A stretch of DNA of 64,000 nucleotides from Klebsiella pneumoniae. Its GTDB lineage: Bacteria > Pseudomonadota > Gammaproteobacteria > Eutrophobiales > Eutrophobiaceae. Position numbers and translations under genes: made by a program. Below, in pieces: positions 41,607 to 51,316 of this stretch (positions are counted from its first letter, which is position 1; each line of letters begins with the position of its first letter). The notes beneath the pieces were generated by a model. That model searched no databases. It saw only the letters and a list, made by a program, of their open reading frames with translations, and was not told where the DNA came from. The stretch spans positions 62,001 to 126,000 of the forward strand of contig CAMDWI010000004.1 of NCBI GenBank assembly GCA_945878555.1, in the 5' to 3' direction.

Positions 41607-44513
41607 ATGTCAGTAAAACAACCATCGCTTGATTCTCTGGAAATACACGGTGATTTTATACGCCGTCATATTGGCTCTGATCCTGCACAGATAGCCGCAA
41701 TCTGCAAGCAGTTGGGTATTGACCAGGCGGAATCAATCCTCGCAAAGGCTGTCCCCGAAGCAATACTCACCCGCGAGCCCTTTTCAGGGAACGCTACACT
41801 CAGTGAAGAGGACGTGATTGCCAGACTGGGCGAGATGCGCACCAGCAATCACGTTTATACCTCCATGATCGGGATGGGCTATTCCGGCACGATTATGCCT
41901 GCCGTTATCAAACGCAATGTGCTGGAGAACCCGTCCTGGTATACCGCCTATACACCCTATCAGGCCGAAATCAGTCAGGGCAGGCTGGAGGCACTGCTGA
42001 ATTTCCAGCAGATGATTATGGATCTTACCGGTATGGAGATTGCTAATGCCTCCTTGCTGGATGAAGCCACCGCTGCCGCCGAGGCTATGGCGATGTCCAG
42101 CCGCATCAGCAAGAAAAAAAATAACCGCTATTTTGTCGACCGTGACTGTCACCCGCAAACGCTCGCCGTCGTCCAGACCCGTGCCAGATATTTTGGTTTT
42201 GAACTGGTCATTGGCGATCCATTAACGGACCTCGCGAACGAATCTGTATTTGGTGTATTAATCCAGTATCCTGGCTCCTCCGGTGCAGTACGCGATATTG
42301 AGCCCGCGATCCAGTCAGCACATGCGCAGGATGCACTGGTTACAGTGGCCACAGACATTATGAGTCTTGTCCTGTTGAAGTCTCCCGGGCAAATGGGGGC
42401 CGATATCGTACTTGGTAATTCACAACGGTTTGGTGTGCCGCTTGGCTACGGTGGCCCGCATGCCGCGTTTTTTGCCACACGTGAAAGTTTTATCCGGCAG
42501 ATGCCAGGACGGGTCATTGGTGTCTCGATAGACAAGAACGGCGATCCCGCACTGCGTATGGTGTTGCAAACACGTGAACAGCATATCCGCCGTGAGAAGG
42601 CGACCAGTAATATCTGTACATCCCAGGTTTTGCTGGCGGTCATAGCCAGTTTCTATGCGATTTATCACGGACCGGAGTCGTTGAAGCTGATTGCCGGCCG
42701 TATCCATCGTCTGGCAGGTCTGTTTGCAGCCGGTCTGGATCAGGCCGGATACCGGGTAATCAATACTGCATTTTTTGATACGGTTACCGTGCATGTCCCC
42801 GGCAAGGCCACGCTGTTCCTTGAGCAGGCGCGTGCATTGCGCATCAATCTTCGACAGGTCGATGCCGATCACCTCGGCATTGCGTTTGATGAAACCAGTA
42901 CCCGTTCTGATGTGGAAACGTTATGGCGGATGTTTGCCAGCGCTCGGGGGACGAATACCCCGGATCTGAATGTACTAGATCAAACTACAGGCATGTTTAT
43001 CCCCGCCGTATTGCAACGCCAGACCGGGTTTCTCTCCCATGCCGTTTTCCACCTGTACCACAGTGAAACCGAGATGATGCGTTATATCCAGTGGCTTGCA
43101 CGACGTGACATCGCCCTGGATCGTGCAATGATCCCGCTGGGTTCCTGTACGATGAAACTGAATGCCGCTACAGAGATGCAGGCGCTTTCCTATGCCGAGT
43201 TCAGTTCACTGCATCCGTTCGCGCCTGTAGAGCAGGCCGGGGGTTACCAGCGGCTGTTTACTGAATTACAGCAGATGTTGTGCAATCTGACCGGATTTTC
43301 TGCATTTTCGTTACAGCCAAATGCCGGTTCACAGGGTGAATATGCCGGATTGCTGGTTATACGCAAGTTTCAGGAAGTCGCTGGCGAAAGTCATCGCGAT
43401 ATCTGCCTGATCCCGGCCTCGGCACACGGAACCAATCCTGCCAGTGCTGCAATGGCTGGTCTGAAAGTCGTCGTGGTCAAATGTGACGACGATGGCAATG
43501 TCGATATGGCTGATCTGGCTGAAAAAGCGGAAAAATATGCTGCCAGTCTTTCGGCATTGATGATTACCTATCCATCCACCCACGGTGTGTTTGAGGCCGG
43601 TGTGCGTGATATCTGTGAGGTGATCCATAAATTCGGTGGTCAGGTCTATCTGGACGGTGCCAATATGAATGCACTGGTCGGTATCTGCCGGCCGGCCGAG
43701 ATAGGGGCCGATGTCATGCACATCAACCTGCACAAGACCTTTGCGATCCCGCATGGTGGTGGTGGACCCGGTATGGGGCCGATCGGTGTTAAAGCCCATC
43801 TGGCGCCGTACCTGCCGGACCATCCCGTTATCGCCGGGGTAAATCCGCTTGCAAACAAACATGGCACCATTGGTACAGTCTCGGCTGCCCCGTGGGGCTC
43901 GGCGAGTATCCTGACCATCTCCTGGGCCTATATTGCGATGATGGGATCAGCGGGCTTGCGTCATGCGACGGTGATGGCGATCCTGAACGCAAATTATCTG
44001 GCAAGCCGCCTCTCGGCGCATTATCCGATTTTATATACCGGCAAAAATGGGATGGTCGCACACGAGTGTATTATTGACCTGCGCCAGCTCAAGGAGTCCA
44101 GTGGCATCTCTGTCGATGATGTTGCCAAACGCCTGATAGACTATGGCTTTCATTCACCAACGATGTCATTCCCCGTAGCTGATACGTTGATGATCGAGCC
44201 GACCGAGAGTGAAAACAAACGCGAGCTTGATCGGTTCTGTGAGGCGATGATAGCGATACGGCAGGAAATTACCGATGTCGAGAACGGAGTATCTGACCGT
44301 CTGGATAACCCGCTGAAAAACGCGCCACATACCGCAAAACTGTTGACTGCCGAAAACTGGGACAGACCGTATAGCAGGCACCAGGCAGCTTATCCGGTGA
44401 AGACCTTGCGTGATGACAAATACTGGCCACCTGTAGGCCGTATTGATAATCTCTACGGGGACAAAAACCTGTTCTGCAGCTGCATGCCAGTTGAGGCCTA
44501 TAACCAGGACTAG
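41607..44513 (+). CDS. gcvP: Glycine dehydrogenase (decarboxylating), P protein, undivided form
   Basis: This 968-residue PLP enzyme decarboxylates glycine and loads the aminomethyl group onto GcvH. It is the long single-chain form, not the split GcvPA/GcvPB form. The N-terminal half has HVYTSMIGMGYSGTIMP and NPSWYTAYTPYQAEISQGRL. The C-terminal half carries the PLP lysine in HINLHKTFAIPHGGGGPG and SCTMKLNAATEM. It ends the gcv operon, 83 bases after gcvH. The gene for the L protein (lpd) is not in the window. Confidence 0.97.
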   Translation: MSVKQPSLDSLEIHGDFIRRHIGSDPAQIAAICKQLGIDQAESILAKAVPEAILTREPFSGNATLSEEDVIARLGEMRTSNHVYTSMIGMGYSGTIMPAVIKRNVLENPSWYTAYTPYQAEISQGRLEALLNFQQMIMDLTGMEIANASLLDEATAAAEAMAMSSRISKKKNNRYFVDRDCHPQTLAVVQTRARYFGFELVIGDPLTDLANESVFGVLIQYPGSSGAVRDIEPAIQSAHAQDALVTVATDIMSLVLLKSPGQMGADIVLGNSQRFGVPLGYGGPHAAFFATRESFIRQMPGRVIGVSIDKNGDPALRMVLQTREQHIRREKATSNICTSQVLLAVIASFYAIYHGPESLKLIAGRIHRLAGLFAAGLDQAGYRVINTAFFDTVTVHVPGKATLFLEQARALRINLRQVDADHLGIAFDETSTRSDVETLWRMFASARGTNTPDLNVLDQTTGMFIPAVLQRQTGFLSHAVFHLYHSETEMMRYIQWLARRDIALDRAMIPLGSCTMKLNAATEMQALSYAEFSSLHPFAPVEQAGGYQRLFTELQQMLCNLTGFSAFSLQPNAGSQGEYAGLLVIRKFQEVAGESHRDICLIPASAHGTNPASAAMAGLKVVVVKCDDDGNVDMADLAEKAEKYAASLSALMITYPSTHGVFEAGVRDICEVIHKFGGQVYLDGANMNALVGICRPAEIGADVMHINLHKTFAIPHGGGGPGMGPIGVKAHLAPYLPDHPVIAGVNPLANKHGTIGTVSAAPWGSASILTISWAYIAMMGSAGLRHATVMAILNANYLASRLSAHYPILYTGKNGMVAHECIIDLRQLKESSGISVDDVAKRLIDYGFHSPTMSFPVADTLMIEPTESENKRELDRFCEAMIAIRQEITDVENGVSDRLDNPLKNAPHTAKLLTAENWDRPYSRHQAAYPVKTLRDDKYWPPVGRIDNLYGDKNLFCSCMPVEAYNQD

Positions 44514-44584
44514 AATACGGTTACGAAATTCCTGTGCTATCAGCCGTCTGATTTGCGGGTGGAGTGGAATTCAGGAAGGGTGAT

Positions 44585-45250
44585 TCACCCGGTTACCTTA
44601 TTGCGAATATAGACCGGTAGCGCCTCGGCAGCCGACAGCAAATTGCCCTGCTGCATTTCCCGGCGTGCCAGCGCAATAATATTTGCGGCATCCGGAAACA
44701 GCTCCCCATTCATTCCGACTAACTGATTACCCGGTTGATGTTGCAGTATGGAATGATACGTAGCCCAGCCTGAGCCGACACCGAAATATCTGTGCCCGGT
44801 CGTGAGTTGCAGTTCCTCAGGGCGACTGACCTTTTCTTCGCTAACGGCATGGACCAGACCTGCCGCGTCGGCTTCATACACACACCAGTAGATCTCTCCC
44901 ATACGCGCATCAATTGCACTGATGATATGGGTATGTTCAGCAGCGACGCCCTGGGCAAGTGCTGCCAGAGTCGAAACGGGTATGACGGGTAAATCGGCCC
45001 CGTATGCCAGACCCTGTATCACACCCGCCGCAATCCGCACGCCGGTAAAGGCACCGGGGCCTCGTCCAAATGCCAGCGCATCCATGTCACGCAGGGTGAG
45101 CCCGGCCTCTGCCAACAAGGAGTCAACCATCTCCAGTATCAGCGCCGTATGCTGCCGGGGTGCGACCTGATAACGACGGATGATCCTGTCATTATGCAGC
45201 AATGCGGCCGAGCAGGCTTCAGTAGCGGTGTCTATGGCCAGCAGTTTCAA
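44585..45250 (-). CDS. tsaB: tRNA threonylcarbamoyladenosine biosynthesis protein TsaB
   Basis: TsaB is the ASKHA-fold scaffold that partners TsaD and TsaE to make t6A37 on ANN-decoding tRNAs. The 221-residue protein begins MKLLAIDTATEACSAALLHN. It has the conserved RQHTALILEMVDSLLAEAGL near residue 37 and AFGRGPGAFTGVRIAAGVIQ near residue 61, and lacks the metal-binding histidines of TsaD. It stands alone on the minus strand, convergent with gcvP and divergent from the lol genes. Confidence 0.95.
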   Translation of the reverse strand: MKLLAIDTATEACSAALLHNDRIIRRYQVAPRQHTALILEMVDSLLAEAGLTLRDMDALAFGRGPGAFTGVRIAAGVIQGLAYGADLPVIPVSTLAALAQGVAAEHTHIISAIDARMGEIYWCVYEADAAGLVHAVSEEKVSRPEELQLTTGHRYFGVGSGWATYHSILQHQPGNQLVGMNGELFPDAANIIALARREMQQGNLLSAAEALPVYIRNKVTG

Positions 45251-45350
45251 GACAGTTTCCTGTAAATAAATTATCGGTCAATTCTGCCACAGAGTATCAG
45301 CAGAACACAGGTCTAAAGTGTTTTATCTGCGGATGTATACAAGTTTAAAA

Positions 45351-45380
45351 CTAACACATACCTTTCTTGTAGCTTATAAT
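45351..45380 (+). promoter_or_regulatory. Promoter overlapping the lolC/F start region
   Basis: A perfect TATAAT (45375-45380) lies 18 bases after CTAACA (45351-45356, four of six). The -10 box overlaps the ATG at 45379, and the expected start point (45387-45388) coincides with the ATG at 45388. No ribosome site precedes either ATG. A leaderless mRNA would explain this. Confidence 0.5.
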
Positions 45381-45387
45381 GCCGCTC

Positions 45388-46632
45388 ATGTATAAACCCT
45401 TTGAAATATTCGTAGGCCTGCGTTACGTCCGCGCCAAACGCCGTAATCATTTTATTTCATTTATCTCAATGATCTCGATGGCAGGAATTGCACTCGGTGT
45501 CATGGCATTGATCGCCGTGTTATCGGTGATGAATGGTTTCGAAAAGGAATTGACCAGCCGTATTCTGGGGATGGTGTCTCATGCTGTTGTCATCCAGTAC
45601 GGAGCTTCGCTGGACGAGTGGCGTCCGGTGGCAGAACAGGTAGCCAAACACCCGCAAATCAGGGGTGTTGCGCCGTTTATTGAGGCTGAAGGCATGCTGG
45701 TCTATAACAAACAGGTCAAAGGGACAGCCATCCAGGGGATACTGCCTGAGGAAGAACCCCGGGTCTCGGTGATTGCGGAAAAGATGGTTGCCGGGAAACT
45801 GGCCAATCTGCAGGCCGGACAGTTCGGGATTGTGCTTGGTACGGAAATGGCCGGCTCGCTGGGTGTGATAACCGGCGACAAGGTCACCATTGTGGCTCCC
45901 ACAGCCAATGCGACACCAGCGGGACTGTTACCGAGACTGAAACAGTTTACCGTGGTTGGAATTTTCGAGATCGGCATGCACGAATATGACAGCGCTCTCG
46001 CGTTGATTCATATGGACGACGCACAAAAGCTGTTCAGAAAGGACGGGCCGGATGGTCTGCGTCTGATGACCACTGACATGATGTCAGCCCCACAGATCAG
46101 CCGGGACGTGATGCAAAACATTCCGGGACAATATGGCATCATAGACTGGACCCAGCAGCACGCCAATTTCTTCAGGGCACTGAAAACCGAAAAAACGGTC
46201 ATGTTTGTGATCCTCACGCTTATCGTTGCTGTGGCAGCGTTTAATATCATCTCCACGCTGGTGATGATGGTAACCGACAAACAGGCGGACATCGCCGTAT
46301 TGCGGACCATCGGCGCCAGTCCGCGCAGTATCATGGCAATATTCATGATTCAGGGTACGGTCATCGGTGTGATTGGTATCCTGATTGGCATGGCCAGTGG
46401 AATCTGGCTTGCGTTAAACGTAGAAACACTGGTGCCTGCGATTGAAGACCTTTTGCAGATGAAATTCCTGTCGCCTGAGGTTTATTACATCAGCGAGTTA
46501 CCGTCGGATCTGCACTGGAACGATGTGATTGTCATCGGCAGTGTTGCCTTTATATTCAGTGTACTGGCCACAATATTCCCGGCCTGGAAGGCAGCAAACA
46601 CCCAGCCAGCCGAGGCCTTGCGTTATGAGTAA
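45388..46632 (+). CDS. lolC: Lipoprotein-releasing ABC transporter permease, LolC/LolE (LolF-type)
   Basis: This inner-membrane permease extracts outer-membrane lipoproteins and passes them to LolA. The roughly 414-residue protein has the MacB/LolC layout. TM1 lies near residues 25-50 (FISMISMAGIALGVMALIAV) after the RAKRRNHFISFIS box, and a large periplasmic domain follows (about 50-270). Three C-terminal helices carry FNIISTLVMMVTDKQADIAV, the coupling-helix region. Only one permease gene is present here, so it may act as a LolF-type homodimer; a lolE elsewhere cannot be excluded. I prefer ATG 45388 because the -10 box overlaps the ATG at 45379. It overlaps lolD by eight bases. Confidence 0.92.
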   Translation: MYKPFEIFVGLRYVRAKRRNHFISFISMISMAGIALGVMALIAVLSVMNGFEKELTSRILGMVSHAVVIQYGASLDEWRPVAEQVAKHPQIRGVAPFIEAEGMLVYNKQVKGTAIQGILPEEEPRVSVIAEKMVAGKLANLQAGQFGIVLGTEMAGSLGVITGDKVTIVAPTANATPAGLLPRLKQFTVVGIFEIGMHEYDSALALIHMDDAQKLFRKDGPDGLRLMTTDMMSAPQISRDVMQNIPGQYGIIDWTQQHANFFRALKTEKTVMFVILTLIVAVAAFNIISTLVMMVTDKQADIAVLRTIGASPRSIMAIFMIQGTVIGVIGILIGMASGIWLALNVETLVPAIEDLLQMKFLSPEVYYISELPSDLHWNDVIVIGSVAFIFSVLATIFPAWKAANTQPAEALRYE

Positions 46633-47314
46633 TAACAGCGTTATCCGTTGCACCCGATTGCAAAAATCCTACACGCAGGGCGGTCTTAACGTCACTGTGC
46701 TGAAAGGTGTGGATCTGGATATCCGCAGTGGCGATTGTATGGCGATTGTCGGTGCATCCGGTTCGGGCAAGAGTACCTTCCTGCATTTGCTGGGTGGTCT
46801 GGACTACCCGGACGCTGGCGAGGTGTCAATCTGCGGTACAGCGGTACACACCCTCTCCGAAAAGGCGAAAGGTGATCTGCGCAACAGCTCGCTTGGATTT
46901 GTATACCAGTTTCATCACCTGTTATCGGAATTTACGGCACTTGAAAATGTGGCCATGCCATTGCTGATGGGCAGGACACCGCTTATTGAGGCAGAGGGTC
47001 GCGCACGCGACATCCTTGATAAGATTGGTCTGGGCGCACGCATGGAACATAAACCGGGTGAAATGTCCGGTGGAGAAAGACAACGCGCTGCCATTGCGCG
47101 TGCGTTGGTGACCCGACCGCGTTGTATCCTGGCGGATGAACCAACCGGAAATCTGGATGAAAAAACAGCAGGTCAGGTATTTGACGTGATGATGGATCTG
47201 AACCGGCAAATGGGAGTCAGTCTGGTGATGGTCACCCACAACCTGGCGCTCGCCTCCAGGTTCCCCATAATCAAAAGACTGCATGAAGGCGGACTGGAAG
47301 ACTACTCTATCTAG
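46625..47314 (+). CDS. lolD: Lipoprotein-releasing ABC transporter ATPase
   Basis: This 229-residue ABC ATPase powers LolC/E. Walker A is GASGSGKST near residue 43. The LolD-type Q-loop region reads [20 protein letters not shown], the signature is [16 protein letters not shown], and Walker B is [12 protein letters not shown] with the D-loop following. The start is ATG 46625 inside the last codons of the permease gene (ATGAGTAA). The ORF track start at 46529 is an upstream extension within the permease. The pairing with the preceding gene and lolA about 12 kb on supports the Lol pathway over MacB. Confidence 0.95.
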   Translation: MSNNSVIRCTRLQKSYTQGGLNVTVLKGVDLDIRSGDCMAIVGASGSGKSTFLHLLGGLDYPDAGEVSICGTAVHTLSEKAKGDLRNSSLGFVYQFHHLLSEFTALENVAMPLLMGRTPLIEAEGRARDILDKIGLGARMEHKPGEMSGGERQRAAIARALVTRPRCILADEPTGNLDEKTAGQVFDVMMDLNRQMGVSLVMVTHNLALASRFPIIKRLHEGGLEDYSI

Positions 47315-47332
47315 CCCACAGAACGTGATTGA

Positions 47333-47863
47333 TTATTTGAGCGTTTTGCGCCTGTTATGTTTGCGTTTTTCCCATTTTTGTATCACTGCCATACGCCATA
47401 ACAAATGTACCAAAAAATAGCCGGCAATTGACGCTACTGATGCTACTATCAGGCTGCCCGTCACCAGCGCCGGCCAGATATTCATCAAGGTCCCCTCAAT
47501 CCATGCCCAGGTCATCTCGAACTGCACCGGGTGGACAGGGTGTCCCAGCAGGGTGGCCCCCAGTTTATAGGCCAGAAAAAACAATGGCGCCGTCGTCAAT
47601 GGATTCGTGACCCAGGTGACCGCCGCTGCAATTGGCAGGTTAACCCGGAAAAATATCGCGACCAGCACGGCAAGCAAGGTCTGACCAGGCACGGGGATAA
47701 ACGCAAAAAACAGGCCTGTCGCACTGCCGCCTGCCACCGAGCGGCGGGTCAGATGAAACATGTCCGAATCTTCCATGATCCTGCTCAGGAAACGTAACTG
47801 ATGATGTTGCTGGACAGTATGCTTGTCGGGCAACATCGATCTTAATATTTTCTTGAATTTCAT
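47333..47863 (-). CDS. DUF2062 membrane protein
   Basis: This 176-residue protein belongs to the DUF2062 family of unknown function. It has three hydrophobic helices within residues 45-150 (GGSATGLFFAFIPVPGQTLL, NLPIAAAVTWVTNPLTTAPL, and ALVTGSLIVASVASIAGYFL) and a basic N- and C-terminus. The PxPGQ and TNPLTTAP segments are the family hallmark. Homologues are common near comEC or lol genes in gammaproteobacteria; no function is established that I can cite. It is convergent with lolD and divergent from comEC. Confidence 0.88.
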   Translation of the reverse strand: MKFKKILRSMLPDKHTVQQHHQLRFLSRIMEDSDMFHLTRRSVAGGSATGLFFAFIPVPGQTLLAVLVAIFFRVNLPIAAAVTWVTNPLTTAPLFFLAYKLGATLLGHPVHPVQFEMTWAWIEGTLMNIWPALVTGSLIVASVASIAGYFLVHLLWRMAVIQKWEKRKHNRRKTLK

Positions 47864-47930
47864 ACCAACTGGGCTAAGCTTGAAAGGTTAATCCGGTAGT
47901 ATACCGCAAGCATCAAAATGGATTTTGAAA

Positions 47931-50228
47931 ATGCGCACTGGAAGCGGACTTTTTCTGTCTGGCATACTTACACTCGTACAGTTTCGGGTATTACCCGGGC
48001 TATTACCGACCCTGATTGTTACCCTGATTGCAGGCCTGGTTAGCTGGCGCTGTGGCTTGCTGCGTTATTTCAGCTGTTACATGGCCGGATTTCTCTGGTC
48101 ATTTTTTTATGCGTCGATATTATTACAGCAGACATTTCCCGCCGCACTGGAGGGCAAGGATGTCCGTATCACGGGACACGTCATCTCCCTGCCCGAAATA
48201 TCCGACTTTGCCATCCAGTTTGATTTTGCGATTGACCAACTGGCAGACAGACAGGGAGACGAACGTACAGTTCCTGGCAAGGTCAGACTGAACTGGTACA
48301 AACCTTACCCCAAAATTATTCCAGGCCAATATCTGGACCTGGCAGTGCGCCTGAAACGGCCTCATGGTTACATGAATCCTCATGGATTTGATTATGAGGC
48401 CTGGTTGTTCCAGCAACAGATCCGGGCCACCGGTTACGTACGCAGCAACCATACGAACCCGCAGGACATTTCCAACCGGTTGACTGTGAATTCAGTGCGT
48501 CAGGCACTGCGTGACAAGCTGGACGTTTTGCTGGAGGCCACGGGCAGTAATGCGCTGCTGCTCGCTCTGACGATAGGTGACCAGTCCCGGATTGCAAGAT
48601 CGCAGTGGCAGGTGCTTGCCGCCACGGGCACGGGACATCTGATTTCCATCTCCGGTCTGCATATCGGACTGATTGCCATGTTCGCTTTTTTTGTGGGCCG
48701 CTGGCTCTGGCCTTTGTGGTACAGGGGCGTGATGTTTATGCCTGCGCCTCTGTTTGGCTGTCTGCTGGCACTGCTAGCGGCCACCATCTATGCCGCTCTG
48801 GCCGGATTTACCGTCCCGGTTCAGCGTTCATTGATTATGATTATCATATTTACCCTGCCGGGTATTACCGGGAAACGTATTGCCAGTGCCGACAGTTTCG
48901 TACTTGCCATACTGGTTGTGCTGTTACTTGACCCTCTGGCTGTTCTGTCGACCAGTTTCTGGTTATCCTACGGTGCCGTGTTGATACTGTTGCTGGTCCC
49001 CGGTAACACCCTGGGCGGGACAGGTACGTCACCGCTGTCACGCTGGTTACGGACCCAGCTATATATCTTTCTCGGTCTGATCACCATCATCATCACCTGG
49101 TTTAACCAGATAACACCGGTAAGTATGATAGCGAATGCTGTCTCGATTCCCTGGGTCAGTTTTATCACGGTACCGCTGGTCTTGGCTGGTACCGGCGTGA
49201 TGCTGATCCATGAAACTGCCGGTAAATATTTACTGGAGGCCGGTGGATGGACGCTTGATCTGGTCTGGCCCTTGCTCGAATATTTGGCCAGCCTCGATCA
49301 GTTCATGGTCACGGTAGCACGTCCGCCCATCTGGGCACTGGTCGCAGCAATAACCGGAACGATGCTGCTGTTCATGCCAGCGGGTATGCCACTGAAATGG
49401 CTGGGACTGTTCTGGTTCCTGCCGCTGTTTTTCCCACAGCAACGACCGCCCGGACATGGCACCTTTGAGGCAGTTGTCCTGGATGTCGGACAGGGACTGG
49501 CCGTGCTGGTTCGTACCCGTAATCACTTGCTGCTTTATGATACCGGCCCCGGATTCAGTACCGGATTTAATGCAGGCTGGGCGGTCATACTTCCTTATCT
49601 GCAAAGCGCCGGTGAAACCCGGATCGATCGAATCATTGTCAGTCATGGTGATATGGACCATATCGGCGGCTTGCGCGACATACTGGCTACTATCGAAGTC
49701 AGTAATGTCAGTAGCAGTGTTCCGCACCGCATCGACTTCAGAAGGGTAGAACGATGCGAGGCTGGCCAGGGCTGGGAATGGGACGGTATCCGGTTTGAAA
49801 TGTTGTCACCGGCCCAAGCAGACGGTTTGTCTGGTAATAACGCCTCCTGCGTACTGAAAGTGGGCAACGGCTATAATTCCATACTGTTATCCGGAGATAT
49901 GGAAAAAAAGGCGGAAATGTTGATGCTGGAACGGGTGACAGAACCGATATCAAGTGCGGTGCTCGTTGCCCCGCATCACGGCAGTGCCACATCTTCAAGC
50001 CCCGACTTTATACGTGCAGTCTCCCCGGACTATGCCATTTTTTCTGCCGGATTTCTGAATCGCTTCAGGTTGCCGAAACAGGATATAATGCAACGCTATG
50101 TGCAGGCCGGGACAAAGACACTGAATACTGCCGAGACCGGTGCAATCAGTATACAATTCGGCGAAGGTGTCTATACGCTGGTGACCGAACGGGAGCAGGC
50201 ATCCCGATTCTGGAATTTTGGTCAATGA
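47931..50228 (+). CDS. comEC: DNA internalization protein ComEC/Rec2
   Basis: This is a large inner-membrane channel for single-stranded DNA uptake, here about 765 residues. The N-terminal DUF4131/OB-like part reaches about residue 170. The competence domain with its helices follows, including GTGHLISISGLHIGLIAMFA. The C-terminal metallo-beta-lactamase domain has VLDVGQGLAVLVRTRNHLLL and the metal motif VSHGDMDHIGG, then LVAPHHGSATSSS. I use ATG 47931 rather than TTG 47925. It opens the comEC-exbB-exbD-lpxK-ycaR-kdsB run, as in Pseudomonas. It implies potential natural transformation if type IV pili are encoded elsewhere. Confidence 0.95.
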   Translation: MRTGSGLFLSGILTLVQFRVLPGLLPTLIVTLIAGLVSWRCGLLRYFSCYMAGFLWSFFYASILLQQTFPAALEGKDVRITGHVISLPEISDFAIQFDFAIDQLADRQGDERTVPGKVRLNWYKPYPKIIPGQYLDLAVRLKRPHGYMNPHGFDYEAWLFQQQIRATGYVRSNHTNPQDISNRLTVNSVRQALRDKLDVLLEATGSNALLLALTIGDQSRIARSQWQVLAATGTGHLISISGLHIGLIAMFAFFVGRWLWPLWYRGVMFMPAPLFGCLLALLAATIYAALAGFTVPVQRSLIMIIIFTLPGITGKRIASADSFVLAILVVLLLDPLAVLSTSFWLSYGAVLILLLVPGNTLGGTGTSPLSRWLRTQLYIFLGLITIIITWFNQITPVSMIANAVSIPWVSFITVPLVLAGTGVMLIHETAGKYLLEAGGWTLDLVWPLLEYLASLDQFMVTVARPPIWALVAAITGTMLLFMPAGMPLKWLGLFWFLPLFFPQQRPPGHGTFEAVVLDVGQGLAVLVRTRNHLLLYDTGPGFSTGFNAGWAVILPYLQSAGETRIDRIIVSHGDMDHIGGLRDILATIEVSNVSSSVPHRIDFRRVERCEAGQGWEWDGIRFEMLSPAQADGLSGNNASCVLKVGNGYNSILLSGDMEKKAEMLMLERVTEPISSAVLVAPHHGSATSSSPDFIRAVSPDYAIFSAGFLNRFRLPKQDIMQRYVQAGTKTLNTAETGAISIQFGEGVYTLVTEREQASRFWNFGQ

Positions 50229-50243
50229 GATGGAGGAATTGGA

Positions 50244-50870
50244 GTGCTTGAATTAATCAAGGCGGGTGGAATTTTGATGTGGCCGATTATGCTGTGTTCG
50301 GTCATTGCGCTTGCCATCATTGCCGAACGGTTCTGGTCGTTACAGACCAAACGGATAAGTCCGAAAAACCTCGTGGCCCAGGTCTGGCAATGGCAGAAAA
50401 GTGGAGAACTCAATGCACAGAAAATCCAGCAATTACGTGCAGGTTCACCGCTTGGACGTATACTCGCAGCCGGCCTGGTCAATCGCAATTATGATCGTAG
50501 TGTCATGAAAGAAAGCATCGAAGAGGTTGGACGACACGTAGTGCATGACCTGGGCAAGTTTCTGACCACGCTGGGTACTATCGCTTCTATCGCACCGTTG
50601 CTTGGATTACTGGGCACGGTCATTGGCATGATACAGGTCTTTACTGTCATCACCACGGTCGGTCTGGGTGATCCGGCGGTACTTGCAGAAGGAATATCAG
50701 TTGCCCTGATAACCACGGCAGCCGGATTGACAGTCGCCATCCCGGCACTGATGTTCCATCGTTACTTTCAGGGCAAGATCGACGAACTGGTTGTGAATAT
50801 GGAGCAGGAGGCACTCAAAATGGTCGAGGTCATGCATGGCCAGCGTGCCCGTGAAGGACAGCCACAATGA
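50244..50870 (+). CDS. exbB: ExbB/TolQ/MotA-family proton channel protein
   Basis: This 208-residue protein has three membrane helices: near residues 8-25 (IKAGGILMWPIMLCSVIALA), near 110-135, and near 150-175. The conserved family core is FLTTLGTIASIAPLLGLLGT followed by TVIGMIQVF and ITTAAGLTVAIPALMFHRYF. With ExbD it forms an inner-membrane stator that harvests proton-motive force. The start is GTG with GGAGG a few bases ahead. In lpxK-linked clusters this ExbB2-type pair lacks a neighbouring TonB, so its energised partner is uncertain. Confidence 0.93.
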   Translation: MLELIKAGGILMWPIMLCSVIALAIIAERFWSLQTKRISPKNLVAQVWQWQKSGELNAQKIQQLRAGSPLGRILAAGLVNRNYDRSVMKESIEEVGRHVVHDLGKFLTTLGTIASIAPLLGLLGTVIGMIQVFTVITTVGLGDPAVLAEGISVALITTAAGLTVAIPALMFHRYFQGKIDELVVNMEQEALKMVEVMHGQRAREGQPQ

Positions 50871-51301
50871 ATTTTCGACCACGGCGTAAGGATGATCTGG
50901 ACCTGAATCTGACCCCGTTGATTGACGTGGTATTTTTGTTGTTGATCTTCTTTATGGTATCAACCACATTTGAAATGAAATCCGAGATCAATATCAAACT
51001 GCCGGAGGCGGCTGAAAACCGTGCCGAAGTCGTGCCAGATTCAATCGTCGTCGCGTTGGATGCAAACGGCCGGGTGTTTGTGAATGACAACCCTCTGGTC
51101 AATGCCCAAATCACCACCATACGTGAGGCACTCCGGCAATCGGCACAGAAGCTCGATAATCCTTCAGTTATTATCAACGCAGATGCCAATGCCACCCATC
51201 AATCCGTCGTTCGGGTAATGGATGCAGCACGCCAGTTATCAATGACCCGAATCACCTTCGCAACACGGGCGCTGGAACAAACCGATGTCGGCCAGCCCTG
51301 A
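50867..51301 (+). CDS. exbD: ExbD/TolR-family protein
   Basis: This 144-residue partner of the preceding ExbB has a short cytoplasmic N-terminus with DLNLTPLIDVVFLLLIFFMV, where the single membrane helix holds the proton-relay aspartate. A periplasmic domain follows, ending MTRITFATRALEQ. The start overlaps the exbB stop by four bases (ATGA), showing tight coupling. Confidence 0.95.
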   Translation: MNFRPRRKDDLDLNLTPLIDVVFLLLIFFMVSTTFEMKSEINIKLPEAAENRAEVVPDSIVVALDANGRVFVNDNPLVNAQITTIREALRQSAQKLDNPSVIINADANATHQSVVRVMDAARQLSMTRITFATRALEQTDVGQP

Positions 51302-51316
51302 GCAGATTGCGGCTTT

